Counted from the first letter of the stretch, positions 44,349 through 53,335 are shown. The stretch: DNA of 64,000 bases from Roseiarcus sp049514155 (GCF_049514155.1 NZ_JBEKVH010000001.1:1-64000); one strand, 5' to 3'. Numbers and translations: made by a program. The notes: a model not told the origin generated them from the sequence alone.

Positions 44349-45737
44349 ATGACGATCATTGTGAGACGGCGGCGACCAAGCCGGCGCGTCGCGTCAGCCG
44401 ACCAGCCGTTAATGCCCCTCACACAACGCAGGCGGTGCGCCTGTCTCGTCGCGGCCGCCGCGATCGCGACAGCCGCGACGACCGCCGCTGTCGCGCAGAC
44501 TGCGCCGACGGGCGAGGCCGCGCCGACGACCAGCGCTGCCGCGCAGCCCGCTCCGGCCAGCGACGCCGCCCAAACGACGCCGCCGGGCATGGAGCGATAC
44601 GACCATCCGGTCTATCGCGACGGCCGACTCATCCTTTGGCACGGCGCCTGGCGCGACAGGGTCAAGCCGAAGGACCAGGGGCAGAGCCCCAAGGATCAGG
44701 CGCAAGGCCCCAAGGACCAACGCCAGACCGCCGCCGTCCCCGCGCCGGCGAAGCCAAGCCCAAACAGCTTCGTCTTGCTCGCCGATCCAAGCGACGCGTG
44801 CGCAACGCGACTTGCGGCTGACTTCGTCGCCGCGATGCAGGCGGGCGGCGCCAGCGGCAAGATCCTCGCCGGCGGGGTCTCGGCCGCCGCGCTCGGCGCC
44901 GCCGTCGAGGGCGATCGCGCCGATCTCGCCATCGCGCCGCTGGACGCGCTCGTCGCCGACCCGCAGGCGAGCGCAGTCTGGCGCGAGCGCGCGCCTTTTA
45001 TCGCCAAGCTCAGCGGCGAACCGATCGAAATCATCGCCGCGCGCGATGTCGCCGACCTTCGCCAGCTCGCCGGACGCGAAGTCGGCTTCGGTCCCGCCGA
45101 CGGCGCCGACGCGACCAGCGCGGCGGCTCTCTTCAACGCGCTCGGCGTCGCGCCGCGGCCCGCCTACGAGCCGCTCGCCGACGCGCTCAACGACCTTGCG
45201 GCCGGGCGTCTCGCCGCCGTCGTCGCGGTCGACGGACGCTGCGCGCCGACGCTGGCGCAGTTCGGCGCCGACCGGCACTTCCACGAGCTCGCCGTCCGCT
45301 GGACGCCGGCGTTGCGATCGGTCTATGCGCCGGCCCGGCTGACCGCCAAGGATCGTCCGAACCTCATCGATGCGGCGGAACGGATCGACACCGTCGCCGC
45401 TCCGCGCGCGCTCATCGCGCTTGACGCCGCGCCGGGCTCGTCGCGCGCCCAGGCGGCGGCCGCGTTGACCAAGACCTTCTTCGCCGGCTTCGACCGACTG
45501 CTCGTCCCCGACAAGGACGGCGCCTGGCGCGACGTCAATCTCGCCGCCGAGGCGCCGTGGCCGCGCCTGCGCGCGGCGCAGGAATGGATCGACGCGGCCC
45601 GGCCGGCTTCCGACCCGTCGCTGCAGACGTTCCGCGCCGTCGCGCATGACGCCGCGAGCGCCGACGGCGGCCCGGCGGCGCAGGATTCCGACCGTCTCTA
45701 CGACAGTCTGATGCAATGGCGCGGGGCGGGGCAATGA
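44349..45737 (+). CDS. Secreted TAXI-like solute-binding protein
   Basis: A protein of up to 462 residues. A signal peptide is visible only if the second start is considered: MPLTQRRRCACLVAAAAIAT after residue 21, so translation may begin at 44412; neither start has a good RBS. After an Ala/Pro/Thr-rich linker and a charged segment with three PKDQ repeats comes a periplasmic-binding-like domain (SFVLLADPSDACATRLAADF to KTFFAGFDRLL). The ligand domain resembles TAXI proteins of TRAP transporters, including ADLAIAPLDALVADP and LAGREVGFGPADGADATSAA. No TRAP permease is adjacent, so it may sense rather than transport. A Sel1-like gene follows after 13 bases. Confidence 0.65.
   Translation: MTIIVRRRRPSRRVASADQPLMPLTQRRRCACLVAAAAIATAATTAAVAQTAPTGEAAPTTSAAAQPAPASDAAQTTPPGMERYDHPVYRDGRLILWHGAWRDRVKPKDQGQSPKDQAQGPKDQRQTAAVPAPAKPSPNSFVLLADPSDACATRLAADFVAAMQAGGASGKILAGGVSAAALGAAVEGDRADLAIAPLDALVADPQASAVWRERAPFIAKLSGEPIEIIAARDVADLRQLAGREVGFGPADGADATSAAALFNALGVAPRPAYEPLADALNDLAAGRLAAVVAVDGRCAPTLAQFGADRHFHELAVRWTPALRSVYAPARLTAKDRPNLIDAAERIDTVAAPRALIALDAAPGSSRAQAAAALTKTFFAGFDRLLVPDKDGAWRDVNLAAEAPWPRLRAAQEWIDAARPASDPSLQTFRAVAHDAASADGGPAAQDSDRLYDSLMQWRGAGQ
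44667..44727 (+). repeat. In-frame tandem repeat, KPKDQ-type
   Basis: Three imperfect copies of a seven-codon unit (Lys/Ser/Gly-Pro-Lys-Asp-Gln-x-Gln) run through the linker of the TAXI-like protein. The DNA copies are about 21 bases long and differ by several bases. The result is a charged, probably disordered spacer between the signal region and the binding domain. Confidence 0.7.
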
Positions 45738-45750
45738 AAGGAGGCGCGTA

Positions 45751-46314
45751 ATGCCATTCCTGTTGAAGTCCGTGACCGGCCTGTTCACCGGCGTCGCGCT
45801 CGGCGCGCTCAGTCTGGCGTATTGGCCGCAGGTCCAACCGGCGACGGTCGCGGCGCGACCCGTCGTCGAGCAACCCCAGCCGGTCGCGCGATCGGCGCCG
45901 GACGCACTCGAGAAATCGGCGCTCGACAAGCTTGCCCTGGCGCTGCGCGACGCGCAGCCGAACGCGGCGCCCGCCGCGGACGGGCCGACGCGCGGCCTGG
46001 CGCTGACCGCGACCAACGTCGACTTCAGCGCGCCAAGCGACGACGCGCGGCGGTTGCGGGCGCAGGGCCTGGTCGCGTTGGCCGGCGGCGATGTCGCCGC
46101 CGCGCGCGCCTTCCTCGAGCGGGCCGCCGACGCGGGCGACGCGCGCGCGCTGCTGGTGCTCGGCGACGCTTACGATCCGGGGACTCTGACCCGCCTCGGC
46201 GCGATCGGCGTCAAGGGCGACGAGTCGCGCGCGCGCGACTACTACCAGCGGGCGAACGACGCCGGCCTCGCCGCCGCGCGACAGCGCATCGCCGCCACCG
46301 AGATTTTGCAATAG
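45751..46314 (+). CDS. Membrane-anchored Sel1-like repeat protein
   Basis: A 187-residue protein with one N-terminal hydrophobic segment (SVTGLFTGVALGALSLAYWP), then an Ala/Pro-rich linker. The C-terminus has two Sel1/TPR-like units: GDVAAARAFLERAADAGDARALLVLGDAYDPG (in two parts) and KGDESRARDYYQRANDAGLAAARQRIA. Such units mediate protein-protein contacts at the envelope. An AAAGGAGG RBS precedes the ATG by six bases. It lies 13 bases behind the TAXI-like gene and is surely cotranscribed; a shared envelope role is inferred. Confidence 0.75.
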   Translation: MPFLLKSVTGLFTGVALGALSLAYWPQVQPATVAARPVVEQPQPVARSAPDALEKSALDKLALALRDAQPNAAPAADGPTRGLALTATNVDFSAPSDDARRLRAQGLVALAGGDVAAARAFLERAADAGDARALLVLGDAYDPGTLTRLGAIGVKGDESRARDYYQRANDAGLAAARQRIAATEILQ

Positions 46315-46331
46315 CGGCGCGTGAGCGGCGC

Positions 46332-47336
46332 TCAGCGATCGATGCGCGACAGCACGGCGCTGAGCGGGTCGCTGGTCCAGGCGACGTTGACGAAGTCGTC
46401 GTGATTGACGTCGCCGGAATCGACGAAGGCGACGACGCCTGGCCGCAGATCGTCGGGCAGCCCGTTTTCGACCGCGACCCCGTCGCGCTGCAATTGCGCG
46501 CGCAAAGCGGCGTTCTGGTCGTGGGTTGAAGTCGAGTAGGCGCTGACGAAGAACGCGCCGCCGCGCGACGCCTCGATCCAGCGCGCAAATTTGTCGACCT
46601 CGCCATAAAGCGCGTCGAGCAACACCACGCCGCGGACGCGATCGCCGGCGCCGCCCTCGGCCAGCGAAAAGGCCGCAGCCTCGTAGCCGCCGCTATAAGC
46701 GGCGACGATCACCGGCATGTGGTGGAAGGTCCAGCGGGAGGTCCCGGGATAGAGGTCGGCGAGCCTGCCCGCCGCCTCGTCGAGGAATTGGGCGAAGGCG
46801 CCGGGGCGCCAGAAATTGCCGGCGCTGGAATCGGCGGCGTCGACGGCGAGCTGCGGCGCGACCATGACCGCGTTGAGGTTCGACTGCGCAAGCTGACGGA
46901 CCGTCTGCTGGCGGTCGACGACGTCGCGCGCCAGGATCGTCTGGTTGCCGTGGAAGTAGACGACGATGACGCCCGGCCGGCTGGGGTCGAAGTCCGGACC
47001 GGCGGCGAGCAGCACACGACGATCGTTATAGGTCGTGTCCTCCCATAGCAGGCCGCCGCGGGGCGAGGTGTGGCCGAGCCGGCCGTCGGCGCTGACGTCG
47101 AGGAACGGTTTCGCCCGTTCGTTGGTGTCGGCGTCGGCCGGAATCATGCCGCGATAGGGAAAGGCGGAGGTCTTGAACTCCGCGAAGGCGACGTTGCCGC
47201 CTCCTGCCGCCTGCATAGTGGAACCTCCGCCCGTGAGCCCCGCCACTGGCCCTGGCCCGGCGTTGCAGCCCGCCACAGCCAACGCCAGCCCGACGCCGGC
47301 CGCGCAGCAAAGGACGCGAGTCGGCCGCACGGTCAT
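46332..47336 (-). CDS. Lipoprotein with alpha/beta-hydrolase features
   Basis: A 334-residue exported lipoprotein: MTVRPTRVLCCAAGVGLALA followed by the lipobox Val-Ala-Gly-Cys. The mature part shows PGVIVVYFHGNQTILARDVV (an oxyanion-type HG after a beta strand), MPVIVAAYSGGYEAAAFSLA (possible Ser nucleophile in a GxSxG-like elbow, here AYSGG), GVVLLDALYGEVDKF (Asp) and a late His in SGDVNHDDFVN. The fold is therefore likely an alpha/beta hydrolase, with a non-standard elbow. No function can be named. It is convergent with the Sel1-like gene and precedes no close partner. Confidence 0.7.
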   Translation of the reverse strand: MTVRPTRVLCCAAGVGLALAVAGCNAGPGPVAGLTGGGSTMQAAGGGNVAFAEFKTSAFPYRGMIPADADTNERAKPFLDVSADGRLGHTSPRGGLLWEDTTYNDRRVLLAAGPDFDPSRPGVIVVYFHGNQTILARDVVDRQQTVRQLAQSNLNAVMVAPQLAVDAADSSAGNFWRPGAFAQFLDEAAGRLADLYPGTSRWTFHHMPVIVAAYSGGYEAAAFSLAEGGAGDRVRGVVLLDALYGEVDKFARWIEASRGGAFFVSAYSTSTHDQNAALRAQLQRDGVAVENGLPDDLRPGVVAFVDSGDVNHDDFVNVAWTSDPLSAVLSRIDR

Positions 47337-47366
47337 CGCCGGACCTCCGTCTGGTTTAGGCGCGCG

Positions 47367-50042
47367 CTAAGCCGCCCGTCGCGGCGCCCCTTCGGATATT
47401 ACCCCGAAGAACGCGGGCAGCGCCAGCAGGTATGCGACGCCGGCGATCTCGATCACCGAGCCGAGGCCGAAATTGGTGGCGAGCACCGGCGCGGCGGCGG
47501 CGCCGATCACCGAGAAGCAACCGTTGACGCCCCACGCCCAGATGAACAGGTGCTCCTTGCCCAGCCGGCCGAGCGTCGTCATTGCGGTCGGCATCGGAAA
47601 GCCCATCAGGAAGGCTGGCGGGGCGATGAAGGCGAAGCACCATGCCAGCCGCGCCACATAGGGCAGCGAGCCGATCGCGTCGAGCGCGGCGTTGAGATAG
47701 TGGGCGTAACCGATCAGCAGTCCGCCGACGACGAGGAACAGCGCCGGCATGAACAGGCGCTTGATCGGCAATATGCGCTCCGACACCAGCGCCCCCAGCC
47801 CCGAGAACACCAGCATGCCGGTGATGAGGATCGAGGCTGAGACGGTTGGATTGCCCAGCGCCATGACGAAATGGGCGATCAGGCCGACTTCGACCATGAT
47901 GTAGCCGGCGCCAAGGCAGGCGAAATAGACGACGCTCAGGGCCTTGCCCGGCGTCTTGGCGAAGATCGACCGCCAGCCCCAGATCACCGGGATCGCCAGC
48001 AGCACTGCGGCGGTGACGCAGGCGACGCCGAGCGTCGCCCAGATCAGCAGATAGCCCCACTCGTCCTGTAGCGGTTCGAGCCGGTCGGGATCGAACAGCA
48101 CCTGCGGCAGGTCCTTGGTCTTCACGTAGGCGGCGAAGTAAGGCGCGTCGTTGGTCAGCTTACGCGTATTGAAGACGTATCGCTTGGCGATCTCGGCCCA
48201 GCCGCCGTTGACCAGCGTATGCCAGGCGAGGCGGCCCATGACGGTCGAAGGCAGCACCCCTTCGTCGGCCCCGCCCGGCGGCCCGCCGGGCTCGGCGCCG
48301 GTCCCGTCATCGGGCGGCGCGGTCGGATCGACGTCGGCCTTGGCCGACGAACTGGGCGGTCCGTTGACCGGCGTCGAGAAGAACTGCGCGACATAGCCGT
48401 CGAGGGTGCGGTCGGTCTGCGAGCCGTCGTAGAAGAAACCCGGCGAATAGATCTCGTCGAACGACAAATCGCGCGAGTGCTTGCGTAGCGCGGCGATCTC
48501 GTCGACGGAGAAGCCACCGCGCTTGTAAAGCACGGTCGCGGTCGAGAGATAGGACGAGGCGACGAAGAACGAGTCGGCCATGCGGTCGCCGTCGAGGGCG
48601 CGCGAGGCCGCCGCCATGGTGGCGTAGAGCTTCAGCACCGACTTCGGCGGCTCTTCCTTGTTCCAGATGGTGACCGCCAGCACGCCCCCTTCGGCGAGGG
48701 CGCGCATGTAGGTCTCCATCGCCTCCTCGGTGTAGGCGAACTTCTCCACCACGGCGAAGCCGCCGGGATTCGACAGGCCGGTCGAATCGGCGAGGCTCAG
48801 GTCGATGACGTCGAACTTCTCTTTGGTCTGGGCGAGGAAGTGGCGGCCCTCGTAATCGACGACACGCACCTTGCTGAGGATGTCGTCGGTGAAATTGCGG
48901 AACACCGGGCTGCGGAAGGCTTCGAGAATGGCGCGGTTGCCTTCGGCGACGGTGACGTCCTTCGACCCGGAACTCAGCGCCACCTCGGTCGAGATGCCGC
49001 CGCCGAACTGCACGATGAAGGTCTTGGGCGCCTTCTTGATCACATAGGGGTAGTCCATCGGCAGGTAATGGAAATAGGCCGATTCCTTCTCGGTGAGATG
49101 GCGCATGACGCCGATCGGGCCGTCACTGTCGATGTAGAGGCCGAGATAGGCGTTGGCCGGCATTTCCGGCAGGTTGAAGCCGGCGTTGTCGGACAGGCCC
49201 GGCGCGAAATGCAGGTACGAGGTCGAGTAGGCTTCGAGGAAGCCGAACGGCGACCAGCTCTCATAGACTTTTTTCGCTTCGGGGAGCCGCCGCGCGTAGG
49301 AGGCGCCCTTGTAGTCGTTGACCGCGAGGCGCGACAGGCCGAGATCCGGCGCGACGACGAAATGGCCGCCGAACGCGACCGCAGCCGAGACAACGTACGG
49401 CGCGAAAGCGCGCCGCGCGCCGGGAAGGAAGCACCACGACACGCAAGAGGCCGCCCACAGCGTCAGCGGCGCGGCGATCAGGTCGACCGGCGGGAAGACG
49501 TACATCGCACCGAGAAAGACGAGGCCGCTCAGGCCCGAGCCGGCCAGATCGGCGAAATAGACGCGGCCGAAGGTCTTGTTGCTCTTGAGGAACACGCAGC
49601 CGAGAAACACTGCGCCGGCGAGGAACGGCGTCAGCGACGCCAGGAAGATCTCGGCGAGCTTCCATTTCTGGTTCGGATCCGAGACCAGATAGATCGGATT
49701 GAAGCCGAGGCGCTGGATGTAGAGATTGGCGCCGACGGCGAGCGGCCCCAACAGGCCCAACGCCACCGAAGCGATCGCCAGCCAATGGCGCGCGAACCAG
49801 TTCTTGGCGATCGCCATCACCGCGCTGGTGAGGCCGAAGCCGAGCATCGCCAACGACACGACCAGCGAGCCGAAGTGCGTCCAGTTGCCGACGGCGAAGA
49901 CGCGCATGATGTCGATCTGCAGCGCGATCACCGCGCCGGCGCCGAGACCGACGGCGAGATAGAGGGCGAGGCGGCCGCCCGCGTCGAGCTCGACGTCGGC
50001 TGGGCCGACAATCGTCGCAGCCGCGTCGACGCGCTCGTTCAT
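47367..50042 (-). CDS. Large membrane protein with spermidine-synthase-like domain
   Basis: An 891-residue fusion. The N-terminal 240 residues hold about seven membrane helices (LALYLAVGLGAGAVIALQID onward), residues 330-520 form a spermidine-synthase-like methyltransferase fold (FIVQFGGGISTEVALSSGSK, VTVAEGNRAILEAF, KFDVIDLSLADSTGL), and the C-terminal 250 residues are again membrane helices. A Pro/Gly/Asp-rich linker lies near residues 560-600. Such fused proteins are widespread but poorly understood; aminopropyl transfer is not shown. It begins 73 bases after the Tat-exported isoaspartyl methyltransferase gene, and both may form an operon. Confidence 0.8.
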   Translation of the reverse strand: MNERVDAAATIVGPADVELDAGGRLALYLAVGLGAGAVIALQIDIMRVFAVGNWTHFGSLVVSLAMLGFGLTSAVMAIAKNWFARHWLAIASVALGLLGPLAVGANLYIQRLGFNPIYLVSDPNQKWKLAEIFLASLTPFLAGAVFLGCVFLKSNKTFGRVYFADLAGSGLSGLVFLGAMYVFPPVDLIAAPLTLWAASCVSWCFLPGARRAFAPYVVSAAVAFGGHFVVAPDLGLSRLAVNDYKGASYARRLPEAKKVYESWSPFGFLEAYSTSYLHFAPGLSDNAGFNLPEMPANAYLGLYIDSDGPIGVMRHLTEKESAYFHYLPMDYPYVIKKAPKTFIVQFGGGISTEVALSSGSKDVTVAEGNRAILEAFRSPVFRNFTDDILSKVRVVDYEGRHFLAQTKEKFDVIDLSLADSTGLSNPGGFAVVEKFAYTEEAMETYMRALAEGGVLAVTIWNKEEPPKSVLKLYATMAAASRALDGDRMADSFFVASSYLSTATVLYKRGGFSVDEIAALRKHSRDLSFDEIYSPGFFYDGSQTDRTLDGYVAQFFSTPVNGPPSSSAKADVDPTAPPDDGTGAEPGGPPGGADEGVLPSTVMGRLAWHTLVNGGWAEIAKRYVFNTRKLTNDAPYFAAYVKTKDLPQVLFDPDRLEPLQDEWGYLLIWATLGVACVTAAVLLAIPVIWGWRSIFAKTPGKALSVVYFACLGAGYIMVEVGLIAHFVMALGNPTVSASILITGMLVFSGLGALVSERILPIKRLFMPALFLVVGGLLIGYAHYLNAALDAIGSLPYVARLAWCFAFIAPPAFLMGFPMPTAMTTLGRLGKEHLFIWAWGVNGCFSVIGAAAAPVLATNFGLGSVIEIAGVAYLLALPAFFGVISEGAPRRAA

Positions 50043-50115
50043 ACGCAGGTCTCCTGACGGAAGTTCTTCGGCGTCGCGCCCCGCGCGCGCGGGCGAGCGC
50101 CGCTGGGCGCGCCGA

Positions 50116-51132
50116 TCAATTGTTGTGCGTGCCCTTGATCGCGTCGCCTTCGAGCTTGGTGAAGGGGACGAAGGGCACGATGCGGCCGCCGTAGATGTCG
50201 GAGCGCGCGACGGTGATCGAGCCGTCGGTCGCCTGGTTCTTGACGACTTTCAGCACGCGCTGGGCGCCGGGCGGGCCGACCGGAATGACCATGATCCCGT
50301 TCGGCTTGAGTTGCTGCAACAGCGGCGGCGGAACGTGGTCGATGCCGCAGGTGACGATGATCTTGTCGAACATGATCGGCTCGGGCGCCGCGGGCGTCGC
50401 CGCCGCTGCCGCAGGCGTCGCAGCCGGGGTCGGGCTCGCCGCAGCGGCCGGCGTCGCGCTCTGAGCCGGCGTCGGCGAAGCCGCGGCGGCAGGCGTCGCG
50501 GCCGGCGTCGGCGGGGCGACCGGCGCCTCGACCCAGCCGTAATAGCCGTCGGCGTTGCGCGACTGGATCGCCTTGAACTCGACATAGCCGTCGGCGATCA
50601 GGCTGTCGTAGATGCCGCGCGTGCGCTCGGCGAGCGGCTTGATGATCTCGACCGTGTAGACCTGATCGGTCAGGTGCGAGAGATAGGCCGACTGGTAGCC
50701 GGAGCCGGTTCCGATCTCGAGCACCTTTTCGCCCTGCTTGGGATCGATGGTCGAGGTCATGCGGCCGACGATGTGCGGGCCGGAGATCGTCACGCCGAAG
50801 CCGATGTCGAGGAAGGCGTGCTCATAGGCGCGGCCGAGGTTCTGCGGCAGGACGAATTTCTCGCGTGGGGTGAGCAGGAAGGCGCGCTTGTGGCGCTCGT
50901 CCCAGATGTCTTCGTTGCGCACCATCGCGCCGAAGCGGTCGAACCGCTCGCCGAGGAACTTCGGATCTTCGCCACGCTGGGCGACGCCCCACTCGATGAA
51001 CTTCTCGCGGCTGTCCATCGGCGGCGACATGTCGAAAGTGAACGGGGTCGGCACCTTGGCGAACGCGAAGCGCGGAATCAGCGCGCCGCCCACCAGCCCG
51101 GCGGCGCCGGCCAAGAATTGTCGTCGCTCCAC
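50116..51132 (-). CDS. Tat-exported protein-L-isoaspartate O-methyltransferase-like protein
   Basis: A 338-residue protein. The GTG start at 51132 (GAGGAG six bases upstream) gives VERRQFLAGAAGLVGGALIP, a twin-arginine-type signal. The catalytic domain shows REKFVLPQNLGRAYEHAFLD, GVTISGPHIVGRM and the SAM loop KVLEIGTGSGYQSAYLS, all PIMT-like. Residues about 204-252 are an extra Ala/Pro/Thr/Ser-rich low-complexity segment inserted just before the strand FDKIIVTCGIDHVP. PIMTs are usually cytosolic and use SAM; SAM is not expected in the periplasm, so either the signal acts as an anchor or the role differs. The frame is open upstream, but that part resembles no protein. Confidence 0.82.
   Translation of the reverse strand: MERRQFLAGAAGLVGGALIPRFAFAKVPTPFTFDMSPPMDSREKFIEWGVAQRGEDPKFLGERFDRFGAMVRNEDIWDERHKRAFLLTPREKFVLPQNLGRAYEHAFLDIGFGVTISGPHIVGRMTSTIDPKQGEKVLEIGTGSGYQSAYLSHLTDQVYTVEIIKPLAERTRGIYDSLIADGYVEFKAIQSRNADGYYGWVEAPVAPPTPAATPAAAASPTPAQSATPAAAASPTPAATPAAAAATPAAPEPIMFDKIIVTCGIDHVPPPLLQQLKPNGIMVIPVGPPGAQRVLKVVKNQATDGSITVARSDIYGGRIVPFVPFTKLEGDAIKGTHNN
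50377..50523 (-). repeat. Low-complexity insert in the isoaspartyl methyltransferase gene
   Basis: About 49 codons of imperfect PTPAATPAAAAS-type units within the methyltransferase frame. The DNA shows GCC/GCG/CCG-rich near-repeats (two very similar ASPTPAxxATPAAAA blocks), consistent with growth by slippage. It would be a flexible loop. Confidence 0.75.
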
Positions 51133-51257
51133 GAACGCCTCCTCGAATGAAGCAGGAAAGGAAGGAAGGATGCTGCGCCTGATAGCGCAAAATGCGGCGA
51201 AACGCGACAGCCGAATTACGGGACGGCGGCGGCCTCCAGTTCGGCCGAATCGCTCGA

Positions 51258-51776
51258 TCAGCGGGCGGTCGGCGAATCGGCCGGCGCGACCTCGAGCGCC
51301 CGCCCCATTGGCAGGGCAATGAGGCGCGGCGAGGGCGGCGTGGCGACGAATTCCGGCCCGCCGCCGATGCGGATCACCGCCCCTTCCCGCGCGACCAGCT
51401 CGTAGAGCGTCGCGGCGGCGCGCGGCGACAGGCGGATGCAGCCGTGGGAGGCCGGTCGGCCAAGCAAATCGGTCTCCAGCGTGCCGTGAATGGCGTATTG
51501 GCCATGGAAGAAGATCGAGTGCGGCATCGGCTCGTTGCCGTACTTCCACGAATAGACCATCGGATAGAGCGCATAGGGGCGGAACTCGCCGCGCGGCGTG
51601 GCGCGACCGAGGCTGCCCGAGGAAATCGGCCATTCGTAGCTCACGCCGGCGCCGGCGGCGACGCGCATCACCTGCGCGCCGAGATCGACGTCGACGCGGA
51701 CCTGCGCAGCGCCGGGCCCCGCGGCCGCCAAAAGGGCGAACGCAACCGCCGGGACGCCTCTCCAGTCCATGCTCAA
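51258..51776 (-). CDS. L,D-transpeptidase (YkuD domain)
   Basis: A 172-residue periplasmic enzyme that forms 3-3 peptidoglycan crosslinks or attaches proteins. The signal peptide is WRGVPAVAFALLAAAGPGAA. The catalytic domain includes RATPRGEFRPYALYPMVYSW and the signature IHGTLETDLLGRPASHGCIR (split), with His, Ser-His-Gly-Cys-Ile-Arg and the nucleophilic Cys. It is close to the minimum size, with no LysM or SH3 domain. It lies between the methyltransferase and CDP-diacylglycerol pyrophosphatase genes on the same strand, with 68-125 base gaps. Confidence 0.92.
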   Translation of the reverse strand: MSMDWRGVPAVAFALLAAAGPGAAQVRVDVDLGAQVMRVAAGAGVSYEWPISSGSLGRATPRGEFRPYALYPMVYSWKYGNEPMPHSIFFHGQYAIHGTLETDLLGRPASHGCIRLSPRAAATLYELVAREGAVIRIGGGPEFVATPPSPRLIALPMGRALEVAPADSPTAR

Positions 51777-51843
51777 TCCCCAGCCGGCGCGCTTCGCCGC
51801 CGTCGCGATTCGGGCCGGACTGCGAGCGTGAGCTCGGCGCGTT

Positions 51844-52605
51844 TCATGGCGCTTTTCGCGCCACCGCGCAATCGTGATCCTGCAGGTCCTCGGCGTGGCC
51901 CCCTTGCGTCAGTTCAGCGCGGTCGGCGAGCAGGACGAAACCCGGCTTGCCGGCGAAAGTCGCGCCGACGGCGATGAGCGATTCGTCCGCCATGTGCGCC
52001 TTGGCGTCGGCGACGCCGTCGGCCAGAAGCTCGAGCGGCCGGACGCCGGAAAGGTCGTCGGAGAGCACGCGCCGCGCCCAATAGACGCGCCCCTTCAGCG
52101 GTTCGGCCATCGGCCGCCAGATCTCGTCGAACGCGCCGAGGTCGCCGGCGAGCGCCGCCGCGACGGCCTTGTCGAGGCAATCGAGGTGGAGGTGGAGCTG
52201 GTCCTGGCTGCGGGCGAACTCGGAATTGATCGCGATCGCAATCTCCTCGCGCGGTAAGGCGACCCCGAGCTTGGCCGCCAGCGCGTCGCGCGCCGACCAG
52301 GCGAAGGCGAAATAGTCGGGCGCAACGGAATTGAGCGCGAACGGGTCCTCGATCCCGGTGACGCGCCGGGTCGGAATGGCGAGGAACTGCGCGACGCCGA
52401 CGCGGTCTTTCAGCAGCGCGACGCCCTGGTCCTCGCCATGCGACAGATCGACCCGCTCGCACGGCGCCGGCCCCTGCCCCGCCTCCGCGTGCGCGACGCA
52501 CTGACCATGGACGATCGTCCACAACGCCAGCCGGTCGGCGTGCGCCGGCGCAGCCGCAAAAGCGGCGGCGAGCAGGACGGCGAAGACGGGCGCTGACCTC
52601 TTCAT
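51844..52605 (-). CDS. cdh: CDP-diacylglycerol pyrophosphatase
   Basis: Hydrolyses CDP-diacylglycerol to phosphatidate and CMP, a HIT-like enzyme. The 253-residue protein has a signal peptide, MKRSAPVFAVLLAAAFAAAP followed by AHADRL, so it is secreted or periplasmic. It carries the Cdh family blocks LWTIVHGQCVAHAEAGQGPAPC, KDRVGVAQFLAIPTRRVTGIEDP, AINSEFARSQDQLHLHLDCL (the HxHxD box is the HIT-like site) and FVLLADRA near the end. It is divergent from bacterioferritin. No link between them is known. Confidence 0.9.
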   Translation of the reverse strand: MKRSAPVFAVLLAAAFAAAPAHADRLALWTIVHGQCVAHAEAGQGPAPCERVDLSHGEDQGVALLKDRVGVAQFLAIPTRRVTGIEDPFALNSVAPDYFAFAWSARDALAAKLGVALPREEIAIAINSEFARSQDQLHLHLDCLDKAVAAALAGDLGAFDEIWRPMAEPLKGRVYWARRVLSDDLSGVRPLELLADGVADAKAHMADESLIAVGATFAGKPGFVLLADRAELTQGGHAEDLQDHDCAVARKAP

Positions 52606-52798
52606 GGGCTCCCTTTCAAGGCGTTGGACAATCGACGCGGCGGCGACGATCGCCGCGCCAGCCAGGTCTGGCCGACCGGCGGATTCTCATGCTAGCTTTC
52701 ATGACGACAGGACGACATCCGTCTTCGGCTCGGCCGAAGGACGAGGGACGCGAATCGCCGCGCGTCGCGCTTGTGGCGACAGAAGCAAGGGAAGAGCC

Positions 52799-53278
52799 AT
52801 GCAAGGCGACCAACGAGTCATCGAGTACCTGAACAAGGCTCTCCGCCACGAGCTGACCGCCGTCAATCAATATTGGCTGCACTACCGAATTCTCGACAAC
52901 TGGGGCTTCAAGGACCTCGCCAAGACCTGGCGCAAAGAGTCGATCGAGGAGATGGAGCACGCCGACCTGCTCATCGCCCGCATTCTGTTTCTCGAAGGCC
53001 ACCCGAACATGCAGCCGAGCGACGGATTGCGGATCGGACAGGACCTCAAGAATATGCTCGAATGCGACCTCGCCGCCGAGGTCGGCGCGCGCACGCTTTA
53101 CCTCGAAGCCGCTCGGCATTGCGACTCGGCGAACGATCGCGTCTCCAAGAACGTCTTCGAGAAGCTGACGGCGGATGAGGAGCACCACATCGACTTCCTC
53201 GAGACTCAGCTCGAGCTCATCCGCCAGATCGGCGTCGAACTCTACGCGCAGAAGCATATGGGCGGGCTGGAAGAGTAG
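52799..53278 (+). CDS. bfr: Bacterioferritin
   Basis: A 24-subunit haem-containing iron-storage protein; the 159-residue chain is standard. The ferroxidase residues are all present at E. coli numbering: Glu18, Glu51, His54, Glu94, Glu127 and His130. The haem-ligand Met52 is in SIEEMEHADLL. It starts MQGDQRVIEYLNKALRHELT. The ATG has AGGGAAGAG six bases upstream, and an in-frame earlier start would add unrelated residues. No bfd (ferredoxin for release) is adjacent. No clear Irr or RirA box was recognised in the 193-base upstream gap. Confidence 0.97.
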   Translation: MQGDQRVIEYLNKALRHELTAVNQYWLHYRILDNWGFKDLAKTWRKESIEEMEHADLLIARILFLEGHPNMQPSDGLRIGQDLKNMLECDLAAEVGARTLYLEAARHCDSANDRVSKNVFEKLTADEEHHIDFLETQLELIRQIGVELYAQKHMGGLEE

Positions 53279-53306
53279 AGCTTCTTCCGACCACGCGGCC
53301 GCGGCG

Positions 53307-53329
53307 CCGGGACGCGATGAGCGTCCCGG
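53307..53329. terminator. Stem-loop between convergent bfr and lpd
   Basis: Nine-base arms CCGGGACGC / GCGTCCCGG around a GATGA loop, 28 bases after the bfr stop and seven bases before the lpd stop. It can form in both transcripts, so a shared bidirectional terminator is likely; there is no T-tract. Confidence 0.6.
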
Positions 53330-53335
53330 TCAGCC

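Noticed and set aside
44667..44727. Possible CRISPR-like array
   Set aside because: The repeats are 21-base, imperfect, in frame and inside a coding linker; there are no spacers.
51133..51633. N-terminal extension of the isoaspartyl methyltransferase
   Set aside because: It overlaps the L,D-transpeptidase gene antisense-like frame and has no similarity; the GTG with a strong RBS and Tat signal is preferred.
52606..52798. Iron-responsive (Irr or RirA) box upstream of bacterioferritin
   Set aside because: No dyad close enough to the known consensus was found in the gap.
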